From: Thioalkalivibrio nitratireducens
Lineage (GTDB): Bacteria; Pseudomonadota; Gammaproteobacteria; Ectothiorhodospirales; Ectothiorhodospiraceae
DNA: 6,805 nt
Assembly (NCBI GenBank): GCA_011390385.1
Contig: JAABSN010000183.1
Span: forward strand, 1-6,805
Reading direction: 5' to 3'
Shown here: one piece after another, positions 6,644 to 6,805 of the stretch
Layout: every line of letters begins with the position of its first letter
Numbering within the stretch: position 1 is the first letter of the stretch
The notes under the pieces: model-generated
The model's database searches: none
The model's input: only the letters and a program-made list of their open reading frames with translations
What the model was told of the DNA's origin: nothing
Made by a program: the position numbers and the translations under genes

Positions 6644-6805
6644 GGGCGATCAAGGTGTCGACGGCAGGGCAGGCGAACTGGGTCAAGACAGTCCCTCTGT
6701 GCGCCGGATCCAGCAAATCTGGCACGCCCCCGGGCTGCGAGGCACAGTCCTGCAGGGGCAACGATCCGCCGGAGCCTACCCTGCTGGTGTTGGTAATGAT
6801 CAGAA

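Larger units (their letters stand above)
6441..6805. other. Non-coding tail region
   Basis: Between the DUF302 stop and the window end I find no gene I can support. Short open frames on both strands (for example minus 6564-6761) are partly made of the inverted repeat at 6572-6643, lack ribosome sites and resemble no family I know. Supported contents are a promoter-like pair at 6542-6575 and the long palindrome listed separately. The remainder (6644-6805) shows nothing distinct apart from short restriction-type palindromes. It may lie upstream or downstream of a gene beyond the window. Confidence 0.6.

Noticed and set aside
6564..6761. A minus-strand 65-codon frame that might be a transposase remnant beside the palindrome
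   Set aside because: A large part of it is the inverted repeat itself; there is no ribosome site, and I recognise no transposase motif.

Overview
The window is GC-rich bacterial DNA with conventional, well-spaced Shine-Dalgarno sites. The set of genes and their order (glyA followed by nrdR, a TAXI-type TRAP transporter, a dodecin and a DUF302 protein) suggests a proteobacterium, most likely a gammaproteobacterium of marine or halophilic/sulfur-oxidising type. That placement is inferred from protein style and synteny; no rRNA or other strict taxonomic marker is present.

Left part (1-1501, minus strand): a two-gene housekeeping operon. glyA (serine hydroxymethyltransferase) is complete and reads leftward. 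Nine bases after its stop comes nrdR, the zinc-ribbon/ATP-cone repressor of ribonucleotide reductase genes, which is cut off by the window edge. Both serve nucleotide supply: glyA makes one-carbon units for purine and thymidylate synthesis, and nrdR controls deoxyribonucleotide production.

Middle part (1502-5546, plus strand): a divergent control region of about 300 bp, then two transporter genes. The first encodes a secreted TAXI-family substrate-binding protein. The second, 23 bases downstream, encodes a 910-residue fused permease (DctQ-like plus DctM-like parts, with a C-terminal DUF3394/PDZ-like extension). Together they form a complete binding-protein-dependent secondary transporter, probably for an organic acid or amino-acid-like anion. 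A perfect 7-7-7 inverted repeat just upstream is a candidate operator.

Right part (5543-6805): a dodecin (small flavin-storage protein) on the minus strand. Its stop codon overlaps the permease stop codon in the shared tetranucleotide TTAA. It is divergent from a complete DUF302 protein on the plus strand. Their shared 292-bp spacer holds two inverted repeats. The last 365 bp contain no convincing gene. They do hold the most striking non-coding structure of the window: a perfect 25-bp inverted repeat with a 22-nt loop, bounded by TA, and directly preceded by good sigma-70-like promoter elements. It could be a miniature transposon-like palindrome or the template of a hairpin RNA.

I see no CRISPR array, tRNA, rRNA, complete insertion sequence or obvious defence system. 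Most of the window is ordinary core and transport genes; the palindrome at 6572-6643 is the main item for follow-up.
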